DNA of 64,000 nucleotides from an uncultured Opitutaceae bacterium (GTDB taxonomy: Bacteria; Verrucomicrobiota; Verrucomicrobiia; Opitutales; Opitutaceae), in assembly GCA_903862935.1 (NCBI GenBank), contig CAIOZY010000039.1, positions 24,764 to 88,763 on the forward strand, in the 5' to 3' direction. The position numbers and the translations under genes were made by a program. The notes under the pieces were generated by a model. The model did no database searches. It saw only the letters and a list, made by a program, of their open reading frames with translations, and was not told the origin of the DNA. Shown here one piece after another: positions 34,031-43,608 of this stretch. Every line of letters starts with the position of its first letter. The stretch's first letter is position 1.

Positions 34031-37000
34031 ATGAGTCTGTTCCACGCCTCCCTCAAGACGCACGCGTCGCGCCTGTTCATTGCAGCCTCGCTTGTGCTCG
34101 TCGGCCCGCGCTCGGCACAGGGCACCACAGTCAACTACACCTCCTACAGCGTCTCGACGCTCGCGGGTTCCGCCGGCAGCCCCGGTAACGTCAACGGTAC
34201 CGGCCTCAACGCGCAGTTTGACAGCCCCTATGCCATCGCGGCCGACCCCTCGGGCAACGTCTACGTGGCGGAATCGGGCAACCACGATGTCCGGAAGATC
34301 ACCGCCGCCGGGGTCGTCACCACCGTCTCCGGTCTGACCGGGAACTTCCGAGGCATCGCGATCGACTCGACGGGGATCAACCTCTATCTGACGGATTACA
34401 CAGCCGGAACGGTCATCAAGTACGTGATCGCCTCCGGCGTCGCGACCACCCTGACCCTGACGGGCGGAACGCTCAACAACCCGTACGGTCTCGCGGTCGA
34501 CAGCTCCGGCAACCTCTACGTTGCCGACGCCGGTAACTACGTCATCCGCAAGATCTCCCCAAGCGGGTCTGTTTCGACCCTGGCGGGTTCGATCGGCAGC
34601 TCGGGCGGCAACGACGGCACCGCCACCGCCGCACAGTTCAGCTACCCAACGAGCGTTGCCGTTGATGGCACGGGCACCGTTTTCGTCGCGGACTGGGGCG
34701 GGAACACGATCAGAAAGGTGACCGCCTCGGGCGTGGTCACGACCCTCGGGGGGCTTTTCGGTCTGCCCGACGCGGTGGACGGCGCCGCGGTCGGTTCCCA
34801 GTTCAGCCACCCCTGGGGCATCGCAATTGACGGGAGCGGCAACTTGTTCGTTACAGACAACGGCTCCTACATCATCCGCAAGATCTCCTCCTCCCTGATC
34901 GTCAGCACGCTCGCAGGAAAGTTTTCCAGTCCGGGACAAACCGATGGCTCCGCGGACACGGCGCGTTTCTATGACCCCCGCGGGATCGCAGTGAATAGCT
35001 CCGGCGCCCTGTTCATCACCGACACCCAGAACCAGACGATCCGCAAGGCCGTCGCGACCTCGGTCTCGATAGGGACCCAGCCCACATCCCAGACGGTGAA
35101 TTCCGGGTCGACAGCCACCCTGACAGTCTCCGCGACCGGAACCGGTCCCTTCACCTACCAATGGCAGAAGGTTTACAGCGGGAGCCTGACCAACGGCACC
35201 CTGTCCGACGGCACGGTGATCGCAGGGGCGACCGCCTCGACGCTGACCCTCTCCAATGTCCAGACCGCGGAGGCAGGCAACTACTTCGTAACCGTCACCA
35301 ACGGCTCAGGCTCCGTGCAGAGTTCGACGGTCACCCTCACCGTGAATGCGTCGGCCTCCCTCCCCGTCATCACAACCCACCCCGCCTCGCAGACGGTCAC
35401 GGCCGGGGCGAACGTGAGCCTCTCGGTTGTCGCCACTGGCTCCGGCTTGACCTACCAGTGGCAGTTCAACGGCGTTGCCATCTCGGGACAGACGAGCTCC
35501 ATACTCACCCTTTCCAGCATCACCACAGCCCAGGCGGGCTCCTATGCGGTCGCGGTGACGAATAGCGCCGGCTCGGCCACGTCGAACACTGCGACCCTCA
35601 CGGTGAATCCGAGCGGAAGCCAGCCCGCGATCACGACCCAGCCCACATCGCAGACGGTGAACACCGGAAGCACGGCAACCTTCACTGTCGCAGCGACGGG
35701 CTCGGGCCTGGGCTACCAGTGGCAGTTCAACGGATCGGCGATCTCCGGAGCGACCAACTCGACCTTGACCCTCACGGGGGTCACCGCGGCGCAGGCCGGC
35801 TCCTACACGGTTGTCGTCTCCAACGGAATAGGGTCGGCCACAAGCAACGGCGCCGTCCTTGCAGTCCAGTCCACAGGGGCCCCGCTGATCAGCAGCCAGC
35901 CCCAGGCCCAGACGATCGCGAGCGGCTCGACCGTCGTCCTGGCTGTGACCACCAGCGGGACAGTCACCATCACCTCGGCCAACGCAGACGGGCCCCGCCC
36001 GGCGGCAACCGGAGCCGCCTCGAGCTACCAGTGGTATCGAAACGGCGTCGCAGTCAGCGGGGCGACGAGCGCGACCTTGGTCGTCTCGAACGCAACTTCT
36101 TCAAACGCAGGCGGCTACCGCTGCCTCGTGTCCAATTCCTCGGGCTCCACCCTGTCTAGCGAGGCCGTCGTCTCCATCATCAGCACGAGCAACCCAGGCC
36201 GGCTCATCAATCTGTCGGTCAACGCGAAGGTGAATCCGTCGATCGGGATTCCGGACTTGATCATGGGGTTTGTGACCGGGGGGTCTGGAACGACCGGGTC
36301 CCAGACCCTAATGATCCGCGCCGGTGGCCCGGCGCTCGTGCCCTACGGGGTCAGCGGGGTCCTGCCCGATCCGGAGCTGACGGTATTCAACGGCTCGACC
36401 TCCATCGCCTCGAACGCCGGATGGGAAACTCCGTCGAGCAATGTTGCCCTAGTAAATGCGGCCCAGGCGAACACAGGGGCAGGCCTGGTCTACGCAAACA
36501 CCTCAAGTCTGGACTCCGCAGTTGTCCTGTCGCTTGGCGCCAGCCCCGGCTACACGGTGCAGGTCGACGGAAAAGCGGGCGACTCCGGCCAGACCCTGGC
36601 GGAGGTCTATGACGACACCCCCGCCAACACCTATTTCCTGACGACCCCGCGGCTGGTAAACCTGTCGTGCCGGATAACGGTGCCGGCCAATGGCAGCCTG
36701 ACGGACGGGTTCTACATCGGTGGTGCGACCTCGAAGACCGTGCTGATTCGGGCGATTGGTCCGGGGCTTGCTGCGTATGGCGTCTCGGGCGCCATGTCGG
36801 ACCCGGTCCTCACCGTCAATGCCGGCAGCACAGTAATCGCGACCAACTCGGGCTGGGGCAGCGACCCACAGCTGACGGCGGCCATGACGGCGGTATCCGC
36901 CCAACCGAACCCGCCGGCAATCGGCGACTCCGTGGTGCTGGTCACCCTGGCGCCGGGTTCGTACACGGCTGTGGCCACCAGTGCGGGCGGGTCAGCAGGC

Positions 37001-37033
37001 AACGTTCTTTTGGACATCTACGAGGTTCCCTGA
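34031..37033 (+). CDS. Secreted NHL-repeat and Ig-like domain protein
   Basis: This 1000-residue protein begins with a signal peptide (HASRLFIAASLVLVGPRSAQ). Residues from about 40 to 345 hold NHL-type beta-propeller units (PYAIAADPSGNVYVAE, IRKI, VSTLAGS, repeated about five times). Four Ig-like domains follow, each starting near I.TQP.SQTV..GS and ending near AG.Y.V.V.N..GS. The last 300 residues are a tandem pair of about 150-residue domains, each with RL.NLS, a VLIRA.GP core, AYGVSG...DP and a final YDDTP or IYEVP. That closing domain is typical of Verrucomicrobiota surface proteins. Function is probably adhesion or carbohydrate contact; no catalytic motif is seen. Confidence 0.85.
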   Translation: MSLFHASLKTHASRLFIAASLVLVGPRSAQGTTVNYTSYSVSTLAGSAGSPGNVNGTGLNAQFDSPYAIAADPSGNVYVAESGNHDVRKITAAGVVTTVSGLTGNFRGIAIDSTGINLYLTDYTAGTVIKYVIASGVATTLTLTGGTLNNPYGLAVDSSGNLYVADAGNYVIRKISPSGSVSTLAGSIGSSGGNDGTATAAQFSYPTSVAVDGTGTVFVADWGGNTIRKVTASGVVTTLGGLFGLPDAVDGAAVGSQFSHPWGIAIDGSGNLFVTDNGSYIIRKISSSLIVSTLAGKFSSPGQTDGSADTARFYDPRGIAVNSSGALFITDTQNQTIRKAVATSVSIGTQPTSQTVNSGSTATLTVSATGTGPFTYQWQKVYSGSLTNGTLSDGTVIAGATASTLTLSNVQTAEAGNYFVTVTNGSGSVQSSTVTLTVNASASLPVITTHPASQTVTAGANVSLSVVATGSGLTYQWQFNGVAISGQTSSILTLSSITTAQAGSYAVAVTNSAGSATSNTATLTVNPSGSQPAITTQPTSQTVNTGSTATFTVAATGSGLGYQWQFNGSAISGATNSTLTLTGVTAAQAGSYTVVVSNGIGSATSNGAVLAVQSTGAPLISSQPQAQTIASGSTVVLAVTTSGTVTITSANADGPRPAATGAASSYQWYRNGVAVSGATSATLVVSNATSSNAGGYRCLVSNSSGSTLSSEAVVSIISTSNPGRLINLSVNAKVNPSIGIPDLIMGFVTGGSGTTGSQTLMIRAGGPALVPYGVSGVLPDPELTVFNGSTSIASNAGWETPSSNVALVNAAQANTGAGLVYANTSSLDSAVVLSLGASPGYTVQVDGKAGDSGQTLAEVYDDTPANTYFLTTPRLVNLSCRITVPANGSLTDGFYIGGATSKTVLIRAIGPGLAAYGVSGAMSDPVLTVNAGSTVIATNSGWGSDPQLTAAMTAVSAQPNPPAIGDSVVLVTLAPGSYTAVATSAGGSAGNVLLDIYEVP

Positions 37034-37079
37034 GGGCTCATGGCCCGGCCATCTAGCGGACGATCGCGGGCCCAACGCA

Positions 37080-38720
37080 TCAGGGCTGCCCGCCCGGATT
37101 GTTCCTCGAAGGATCCCGAAGCTGGGCGTCCAGCCGGATGATGAGCTGGAGCCTCTCGTCGCAGGCCCGGGTCAGCCCAGCAATTTCGGCCTCCTTCATC
37201 TTGAGCGAGGCGTCGCGCTCGTCGGCCGTCGCCTTGATCGAGACAATCTCAGCGTCCTTTTGGTTCGCGGCAGCCTTAAGGGAGTCTATCTCCGCATCCT
37301 TCTCGTTAGAAGCGGCCTTCAGTGACCCGATTTCGGCGTCCTTCTCGTTAGCGGCGGCCTTCAGTGACCCGATTTCGGCGTCTTTCTCGTTAGCGGCGGC
37401 CTTCAGTGACCCGATTTCGGCGTCTTTCTCGTTAGCGGCCGCCTTAAGCATATCGATCTCCGCATCCTTCTCCCGGGCAAGATAGGCGGTCTCGACCAGC
37501 TTGTGTTCGCGCGCAAGGTGGGCAGCGGTGCGCTCCCGAGCCAGGGCCGCAGTCTTGCCCATGATTGCGGCGACTGCGTAGGGCACCGAGTGCAGCCGCC
37601 GGATCTCATTTCCGGGTCCGGTCAGACCCTCCAGCACCTCAGACAGAGCCTTCTGGGCGTCAGAGACTGTGACGGCCTGGATACAGGGTGCATCACCAAA
37701 CGGGCAGTCCCAGTCGCATCCGAAGCACGGGAGGGGATTAACAAGCGAGATCGCGCGGGTGCACGCCGGCTGGAAACGGGGCCAGGTTCCGCCGCCAAAG
37801 ATCGCGACGACCGGCCTGCCCAGGGCGGCCGCAAGGTGCATGGCGCCTGTGTCGTTGCCGAAGTAGAGCTCCGAGCGGGCCAGGAGAGCCGCAAGCAGGG
37901 GCAGTTCCCCCTCGCCTCCGAGCCAGACCTCCGCAGACCCGGCGGACTGGGAACGCAGCGTCTCGAGATAAGCGCGCTCGCCCCGGTGTCCAACAAGGAG
38001 GGTTCGGCGGCCCTTCGTCTGGTGCAGCCACCCGGCGGTGGCGGCGAACCGGTCCGAAGGCCAGGTCTTGATCTGCACGTGAGCGAATCCAGCAGCGGCG
38101 CACGCAACAAAGCGGCCAGGTTTAAGCCCATACGCTTTAAGAATCTCGTCAGCCCGAGCAAAGAGTGCCGCTTCAACGGAAAGGGCGGGTGGCGAGTGCG
38201 GCAGCGGCTGGCCCAGCAGGTACTCGGCGAGGCCGTAGCCGCGCTCCCAGTCCTGTTCTCCGGACCCGGGCGGCGCAGTCTCCTTGAAGTTCAGCACGGC
38301 CTTCGGCCCCAGCAGCAGCCTGAGCTGGACTCCAAAATAGGGATCGTCCTCGTTCGAGGCGAACGCGACGTGGCGGGCGCGGGGCACAGCGGCCGCCACA
38401 GCCAAATCGAGCCAGTTTCGGCGGGGGCAAGCGGCAATCACCACGTCCGGCGAAAACCGCACCACCGCAGCCTTCAGGCGTTCGAGTTCCGCCCCACCCT
38501 CCGCCGGGGACCGGACGTAGGGGTCGATGTTGGTGGGAATCCAGTCGATCCCGGAAACCAGCATCCGGGCCAGCTCCTGATATGGCCGACGGATGATGAC
38601 CGAAAGCGCAGCGCCTGGCCAGGCCTCCCGCAGGCGGTTCAAGACGGCGGAGAAAGCCACCAGATCGCCCAGCGTGTCCGGGCGGACGATCAGGGTTCTC
38701 TGGGGAGGGAGAGGGTTCAC
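37080..38720 (-). CDS. GT9 (heptosyltransferase-type) glycosyltransferase with coiled-coil tail
   Basis: This 546-residue protein has an ordinary GT9 domain in residues 1 to about 370: RTLIVRPDTLGDLVAFSAVL at the N-terminus and LYFGNDTGAMHLAAALG (286-302) with PVVAIFGGG, the donor-binding region. GT9 enzymes add heptose to lipopolysaccharide core. A cysteine-rich loop CFGCDWDC follows. The remaining 170 residues are a helical tail with six consecutive 14-residue units based on NEKDAEIGSLKAAA. Fourteen residues equal two heptads, so this should be a coiled coil. The start is GTG 38720, overlapping the upstream gene by 4 nt (GTGA). Confidence 0.88.
   Translation of the reverse strand: MNPLPPQRTLIVRPDTLGDLVAFSAVLNRLREAWPGAALSVIIRRPYQELARMLVSGIDWIPTNIDPYVRSPAEGGAELERLKAAVVRFSPDVVIAACPRRNWLDLAVAAAVPRARHVAFASNEDDPYFGVQLRLLLGPKAVLNFKETAPPGSGEQDWERGYGLAEYLLGQPLPHSPPALSVEAALFARADEILKAYGLKPGRFVACAAAGFAHVQIKTWPSDRFAATAGWLHQTKGRRTLLVGHRGERAYLETLRSQSAGSAEVWLGGEGELPLLAALLARSELYFGNDTGAMHLAAALGRPVVAIFGGGTWPRFQPACTRAISLVNPLPCFGCDWDCPFGDAPCIQAVTVSDAQKALSEVLEGLTGPGNEIRRLHSVPYAVAAIMGKTAALARERTAAHLAREHKLVETAYLAREKDAEIDMLKAAANEKDAEIGSLKAAANEKDAEIGSLKAAANEKDAEIGSLKAASNEKDAEIDSLKAAANQKDAEIVSIKATADERDASLKMKEAEIAGLTRACDERLQLIIRLDAQLRDPSRNNPGGQP
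37221..37475 (-). repeat. Six 42-bp tandem repeats encoding the coiled-coil tail of the GT9 gene
   Basis: Six in-frame 42-bp units cover this stretch; the central three are nearly identical in DNA sequence, the outer ones diverged. Each encodes a 14-residue unit around KDAEIGSLK. Near-identical DNA in the middle suggests recent expansion by slippage or unequal exchange, and the copy number could differ between strains without breaking the frame. Confidence 0.85.
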
Positions 38721-41700
38721 GGGGTAGGTCGATCCGCTGCCGCGGCCGACAGCATCCGGTAGGCCCGCTGCCTGCCGTCGGGCGCAGGAAGCAGAAAGGA
38801 CTGGGAAGCTTCCAAATGCAGCCGCCGGACGCAGGCACCGGGACTGACGGGTAGCATGAGGACGTTGCGCCCCGGCTTCAAGCTATGGACGGAGGGAGTC
38901 TCTCCGTCCACAGATATGGTTAACTCGTTTGTTTTCGCGATCTTGGGCCAACCCGGGAAATCAACGATGAGTTCAACCGCCGCCGAGGCCGGGGACATGG
39001 CAAGGTCAAGATCCGCCGACTGTTCGGTCCAGCCGTCCTGGTCTATCCCTGCAGCGGGAGGGCGGGCCGAGCCAATTGTCGAAAAATCGATCGGCTCGGC
39101 TGGCACGATTTCCAGGGACTCGAGGCGGGCTGACACCGGGCGCGCGTCGCCCGAGGGCAACCTCCCGCTGGCCGAGAACCGCAGGCGGATCCGTGTCGTA
39201 AGCCCGGGCTTGTCCACTGGCAGCACCCATTCCAGCCTCCCCGGGCTGGTCGCAAATCTCCAGGAACGCCCACCGTTGACGCTGACAATGACCTCCCCGG
39301 AACGGGTGTTTCCGTCAGGCAGCTGGGGAATGTAACCGCGCACCCGCAGGGTCTCTCCGGGACGGGCCTCTCCCATCACTAGGTCGACGTCCGGGGAAAG
39401 CCACGCATCCTCGTAGATTCCCACATATTCAAACCCCGTCGCATTCTCGATGTCCGGTGGAAAATTCGACACCTTCCTAGGCCTGGGAATAGCCGCGAAC
39501 TCCTCCGGCGAAAGGGCGGAAATATCCCGCCCGAATCCTATCAGCCGGCGGTAGTCGAGGGAGATGTCCCCATTGTAGAGGGCCTTCAGCCCGGAACGGT
39601 GGGAAGGAAATGGGGCGGCCGGTTCCCCGAAGTCCAGGGCGATGTATGAGGCGCCGTCCAGCCGGACCGGATGGACCGGCCCGATAAACCGGTTTATCGC
39701 ACCGCCGCTCGTGAGGTTGAGCGGGACTCTCTGTTCACCCAGGATCGCCGCATTGGGGGACCATACGTTGTGGCCAGGTCGCATGAGGGTCTTGGTCGCG
39801 GAGATCCTCAGGAAGAGCGAGTCTGTGGGATTCTCCACCCGGAGCAGGAAAAACCGGCCAATTCCGTTCACCATGACCGATCCGTCAAAGTAGTCCGGTT
39901 CCTGCTGGAAAAACGAAATGATGCTCCGGTTGCCCAGGTAGTAGTGGTTGCCGAGCGTCGAGTGGATAAAGACAAGCTGGTTGCGCACGCTGTCGACCGG
40001 CTTCAGCGTGAAGAGCCCTGCACCGCCGGAGGCATCCGGGTGGAGCTTGTTGAAAAGACTGCGCAGGACCGGCTGCTCGAGGTAGAACGACGGCATGCGG
40101 TCCATCCGCGGGATGATGAACCGGGTATCAAAGAGCGTGTGGCCCGAGAAGAGCACCCGCTCCCGGTCCCTGAGCAGCTTGTGCCCCAGGGGATAGAGAT
40201 CCCGGTGGGGGTATAGCCCCATCAGCGGCCAGTCCGAATTGAGCAGCAGGGAGCTGATGATCGAGTAGACGTCGTGGCTGAGAAATACCTCGTCGGTTCC
40301 CCGGTAAATGCCCGCGGCGAGCTTCTCGGCGACGATGTTGTCAATCCCGCTCACAACCAGAGCCCCCTGGGGCGGGACTGGGGGCGTGCGGGAAAGGTTA
40401 TCCGAAGTCCACTTCATCTCCGTCAGGACACCCGCGTCAAGGCCGGCTGAGGATCGGGTGTAGACGAGCGCTGTTTGGACAGTCAGGGCGAAGAGGACAA
40501 GGACGGCAGCCGGTGGAACCCACCGGCGGCGGGTCGATACGAGGATTGCAGCGAGGCTCGCCTGGAGCGCAGGCTGCATGAACATCGCCATCTTGAACAG
40601 GCCAAAGTCGCTGCCGTCTCTGAAAAGCTTCAATGTGAGGCCAAACTGGACGACCAGCAGGCACGCCGTCGGCAGCGGCTTGCTGGCCTGCCAGAGGGCG
40701 GCCGCCAAGGTGCAGAGCAGAAGCGCCATTCCAATCGCGACGAGCGCTGACCCGGCAGGATCGGGTATATCGAAGTTGATCGGCTGGAACCCGAAGAGGG
40801 CCGACATGCCGGATGGGATCAGGAAGAACGGGAACAGCGAAAGCGACAGGTCAATGTGCCTGAGGGTGTCCGCGAACTGGTTCGCGAGCGTGTACAGAAA
40901 CGAGATCAGGTTGTGCCGCAGGAGGATGAGTATCCCCAGAATCGCGTACTCGAGCATCACTACCCGGGCACCCGGGAATCGCCTCGACCTCGCCCAGGTG
41001 ATCGCCACGTAAAGCCCCAGAGCGAGCACCACAAATGGTGAAACCTCCGGATAAAAAACGGCCAGCGCCGCGCCCGTCACCGCGGTGGGCACCGCGTGGA
41101 CGAGCATGCGAAGGCGGCTGCGCCCTGCCAGGTGCGCGGTCAGGAACGCCAGGGAGGTAAGCATCAGGCCGAGGCCCCCAGCCTGGGCAAGCACCTGGCA
41201 AAGGTCCCCGTAGAAGAACATGGGGCTGATTGCCAGAAGGACCGCGGTCCACTGGGCCTGACGGCGCCACCGGCCGCTGTGCAGTACCAGGGCCCCGATC
41301 CCGGCCACCTGTACAAGCCCCAGCGCGATGATCGTCGGCATGAACACAAACGTCATCCGCTTGCCGACGATCGAGGAAACCCACGCCAGCTGGTGCTCAG
41401 CGCCGAACCGGATCAGCGACAGCACGTGCATAAACCAGAAGTACTGCGTGTAATCGCGGCCGGCCAGGTCAGCGAGAGACGGGGCGTGGTAGAACCCGAA
41501 ATTCTTGAAGCGTTCGGCCGACAGGCAGTAATTGGCAAAATCGTCCGTGACGAAGCTGATCCAGTTAAATCCGAGCTTGAACGCTGGCCATTCCGTCCAG
41601 AGGGCCGAGCCTACGATAGCAAGGGCGAACGGGACCATGGATCGCCAGGGCAGCAGCGGCCGCCGCCAGATGAGGACCGCCGCAGAGCCGGCCGCCAGCA

Positions 41701-41908
41701 CGATCCCAAGCGGCCAGGAAAATAAGCGGATCGGCAGCCCCGCCTGGCTGCCGACCATGAGCCCGAGAACCATGACCGACAGGCCGACCCCCGGCGCCAG
41801 GAGCCAGGCCCGGAGAACCCCCACCCGAACGCCAACCGCGGCGAGGAGGGCTCGGCCGAGCACCGTCCAGAAGACGACCAGCGAGAGGGTTAACGCGAGA
41901 GAGAGCAT
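38717..41908 (-). CDS. Large multi-spanning membrane protein, unknown (GT-C-like layout)
   Basis: This 1063-residue protein has about 13 predicted membrane helices in residues 1-480, then a long soluble C-terminal half, probably periplasmic, ending with two beta-rich segments (near SADLDLAMSPASAAVELIVDF). The first non-membrane loop contains FVTDDFANYCLSAERF, with an acidic pair where GT-C enzymes place their catalytic carboxylate. I do not recognise a named family. It lies directly upstream of the GT9 gene (4-nt overlap) and downstream of another hydrophobic protein, so it is likely a glycosyltransferase or polymer-handling protein in the same pathway. Confidence 0.7.
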   Translation of the reverse strand: MLSLALTLSLVVFWTVLGRALLAAVGVRVGVLRAWLLAPGVGLSVMVLGLMVGSQAGLPIRLFSWPLGIVLAAGSAAVLIWRRPLLPWRSMVPFALAIVGSALWTEWPAFKLGFNWISFVTDDFANYCLSAERFKNFGFYHAPSLADLAGRDYTQYFWFMHVLSLIRFGAEHQLAWVSSIVGKRMTFVFMPTIIALGLVQVAGIGALVLHSGRWRRQAQWTAVLLAISPMFFYGDLCQVLAQAGGLGLMLTSLAFLTAHLAGRSRLRMLVHAVPTAVTGAALAVFYPEVSPFVVLALGLYVAITWARSRRFPGARVVMLEYAILGILILLRHNLISFLYTLANQFADTLRHIDLSLSLFPFFLIPSGMSALFGFQPINFDIPDPAGSALVAIGMALLLCTLAAALWQASKPLPTACLLVVQFGLTLKLFRDGSDFGLFKMAMFMQPALQASLAAILVSTRRRWVPPAAVLVLFALTVQTALVYTRSSAGLDAGVLTEMKWTSDNLSRTPPVPPQGALVVSGIDNIVAEKLAAGIYRGTDEVFLSHDVYSIISSLLLNSDWPLMGLYPHRDLYPLGHKLLRDRERVLFSGHTLFDTRFIIPRMDRMPSFYLEQPVLRSLFNKLHPDASGGAGLFTLKPVDSVRNQLVFIHSTLGNHYYLGNRSIISFFQQEPDYFDGSVMVNGIGRFFLLRVENPTDSLFLRISATKTLMRPGHNVWSPNAAILGEQRVPLNLTSGGAINRFIGPVHPVRLDGASYIALDFGEPAAPFPSHRSGLKALYNGDISLDYRRLIGFGRDISALSPEEFAAIPRPRKVSNFPPDIENATGFEYVGIYEDAWLSPDVDLVMGEARPGETLRVRGYIPQLPDGNTRSGEVIVSVNGGRSWRFATSPGRLEWVLPVDKPGLTTRIRLRFSASGRLPSGDARPVSARLESLEIVPAEPIDFSTIGSARPPAAGIDQDGWTEQSADLDLAMSPASAAVELIVDFPGWPKIAKTNELTISVDGETPSVHSLKPGRNVLMLPVSPGACVRRLHLEASQSFLLPAPDGRQRAYRMLSAAAADRPTP

Positions 41909-41991
41909 CTTACCCCGCCGATACTCGCATGATTGGCGAGAGGCCGACGAGCCTGTTCTTATCCCAGACGGGCGGCCGTTCCCAGCCGAGC

Positions 41992-43608
41992 TCAGCGGGC
42001 TGCATCAAGCCGGTAAAGCCCGCTATCTGCCTCAGCATAACCCCGGATCTCGACCCAGCCCTCCAGGGGTGGTCCGTCGCCGACGGTGTTGAGGAGCAGG
42101 ACAAACCGCGCTCCTTGGCCCCGCTCGGGCCGGCTGACCTTTCCTCTGTCCGCCTCGGGATGCACAGAAAGCCCGGGAATTGAGAAGAGCGGAAGGATCC
42201 ACGAGTCGGCACCCGCACAGACTGTGATTTCAGTCACGGACCCCGACCCTGCACGGGTTTCGAGGTCGCGGATTACCTCGAACATCCCGGGGTTTTCCCT
42301 TGTTTCAAACGCCTTTCGGTCCAGCAGGGCTGCAAACAGAGCAGTTGGGCCCTTGTTGAAGGAGAAAGACGGCGCCACGACCCCGGAGATGATGACCGCG
42401 GCCCCGAATAGGGCGCGGACCGGCCGGGACGAGCGTTCGGCGGCAAGGGCTAGAACGACCGCAGAGAGGACAAAGGAAACCATGAGAAAGCGCCCGTTCC
42501 AAGGCATCCAGCCAATGGTCGCACAAATGACGAGGAGACTTCCTATCGCGAGCGCCGAGAGAGCCCAGAGCGGGTCGGAACGCGGGCGGATGGCGAGGGC
42601 GATCAGCGAAAACCACAGGGCAATCCCGCCCAGGAGGCCAAAGTCCGATGAGGCCTCCCACCCATCCTTCCAGAAGTGAAGCGAGGCGTCACCATAACCC
42701 GCCGCATAGCCCATATTCCCCAGTCCGACTTTCCCAAGCAACGAACGGGCCGCTCGGTCCCAGGCCGCTATGAGAGCGGGGGACGGATGCACGCTGTCGA
42801 GCCCGACGTTTGTGTTGCCAATGGCGTAGCGGAGGAAGTTTGCGGCGGCCCCGGCTGCTCCGTCCCGGTTGCGCAGGTCCTCAACGAATTGACGGGGTCC
42901 CAAGGCATGCCCATAGATCCGCAGGGTGTTGGCATAGGTCTCGAGGCTTCCCCAGAGAACAAGGCATACGACGAGGATACCCACAAAGGCGGCGCATTCG
43001 CTTGCCGCGCCCCGGAGCGTCCACAGGGTCCAGGGCAGAAGCAGCAGGGCAAAGACAACCCCTGAGGTCTTCGAGCCCGCCGCAAAGGCCAGACTTAGCG
43101 CCATCAGGGCGACATAGCGACGGCGGGGGGCCGTCCGATAAAGGGATCCGGCGTAGGCCCAACAACCGAGCGCAAAGACCACGGCCAGGTCGTTCTTCGT
43201 GCTGCTGGCCTGATAGACAAGCGTTGGAAGCGCTAGAAGCGCCGCGCAGCACCACCAGGCCGCCCTGCGGCTGAAACGGGCGGCCACCATCCGGAACACA
43301 ATCAACAGGAGCCCGGTAAGGCAGGCAAAACTCGGCAACGAAGTGCCGAAACCGATGAGGAGGAAGGGAAAGTGAACCGAGTCGAATGTCCACGGAAGAA
43401 ACACCTGCCTGCCGGAGTTCCAGTACGGGTTTCCGAAGAGCCCACCCATGCGGGCCAACTCAAGCCGAGCCAGGTTGTAGGTATGTGCGTCCCACACGGT
43501 GACCGGCGTCACGAGACTGAACAGCGCCCAGTAGGACCATGCCGCCAGGACAAAAAGCCCCGGCCAGATCGCGCCGTCAGCCCGCAACCTTGCGATCGTT
43601 GTCCTCAT
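41992..43608 (-). CDS. GT-C-like membrane glycosyltransferase candidate
   Basis: This protein of about 538 residues has about 11 predicted helices. Soon after helix 1 it reads TVWDAHTYNLARLELA, an acidic first loop like the catalytic loop of GT39/GT83 membrane transferases. SSTKNDLAVVFALGCWAYAG and AFAAGSKTSGV further fit the PMT-like layout. The C-terminal 100 residues are soluble and likely periplasmic. The acceptor and sugar are unknown. ATG 43608 was chosen because its ATGA overlaps the stop of a tiny membrane ORF just upstream. Confidence 0.72.
   Translation of the reverse strand: MRTTIARLRADGAIWPGLFVLAAWSYWALFSLVTPVTVWDAHTYNLARLELARMGGLFGNPYWNSGRQVFLPWTFDSVHFPFLLIGFGTSLPSFACLTGLLLIVFRMVAARFSRRAAWWCCAALLALPTLVYQASSTKNDLAVVFALGCWAYAGSLYRTAPRRRYVALMALSLAFAAGSKTSGVVFALLLLPWTLWTLRGAASECAAFVGILVVCLVLWGSLETYANTLRIYGHALGPRQFVEDLRNRDGAAGAAANFLRYAIGNTNVGLDSVHPSPALIAAWDRAARSLLGKVGLGNMGYAAGYGDASLHFWKDGWEASSDFGLLGGIALWFSLIALAIRPRSDPLWALSALAIGSLLVICATIGWMPWNGRFLMVSFVLSAVVLALAAERSSRPVRALFGAAVIISGVVAPSFSFNKGPTALFAALLDRKAFETRENPGMFEVIRDLETRAGSGSVTEITVCAGADSWILPLFSIPGLSVHPEADRGKVSRPERGQGARFVLLLNTVGDGPPLEGWVEIRGYAEADSGLYRLDAAR

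Noticed and set aside
34016..35161. Minus-strand frame of 381 codons opposite the NHL/Ig protein
   Set aside because: It has no signature and consists of Gly, Arg, Asp and Val codons forced by the opposite-strand repeats.
37221..37475. Regular repeats that might suggest a CRISPR array
   Set aside because: The repeats are 42 bp without spacers, stay in frame and encode a coiled coil within a glycosyltransferase gene. No CRISPR array or cas gene was seen in the window.
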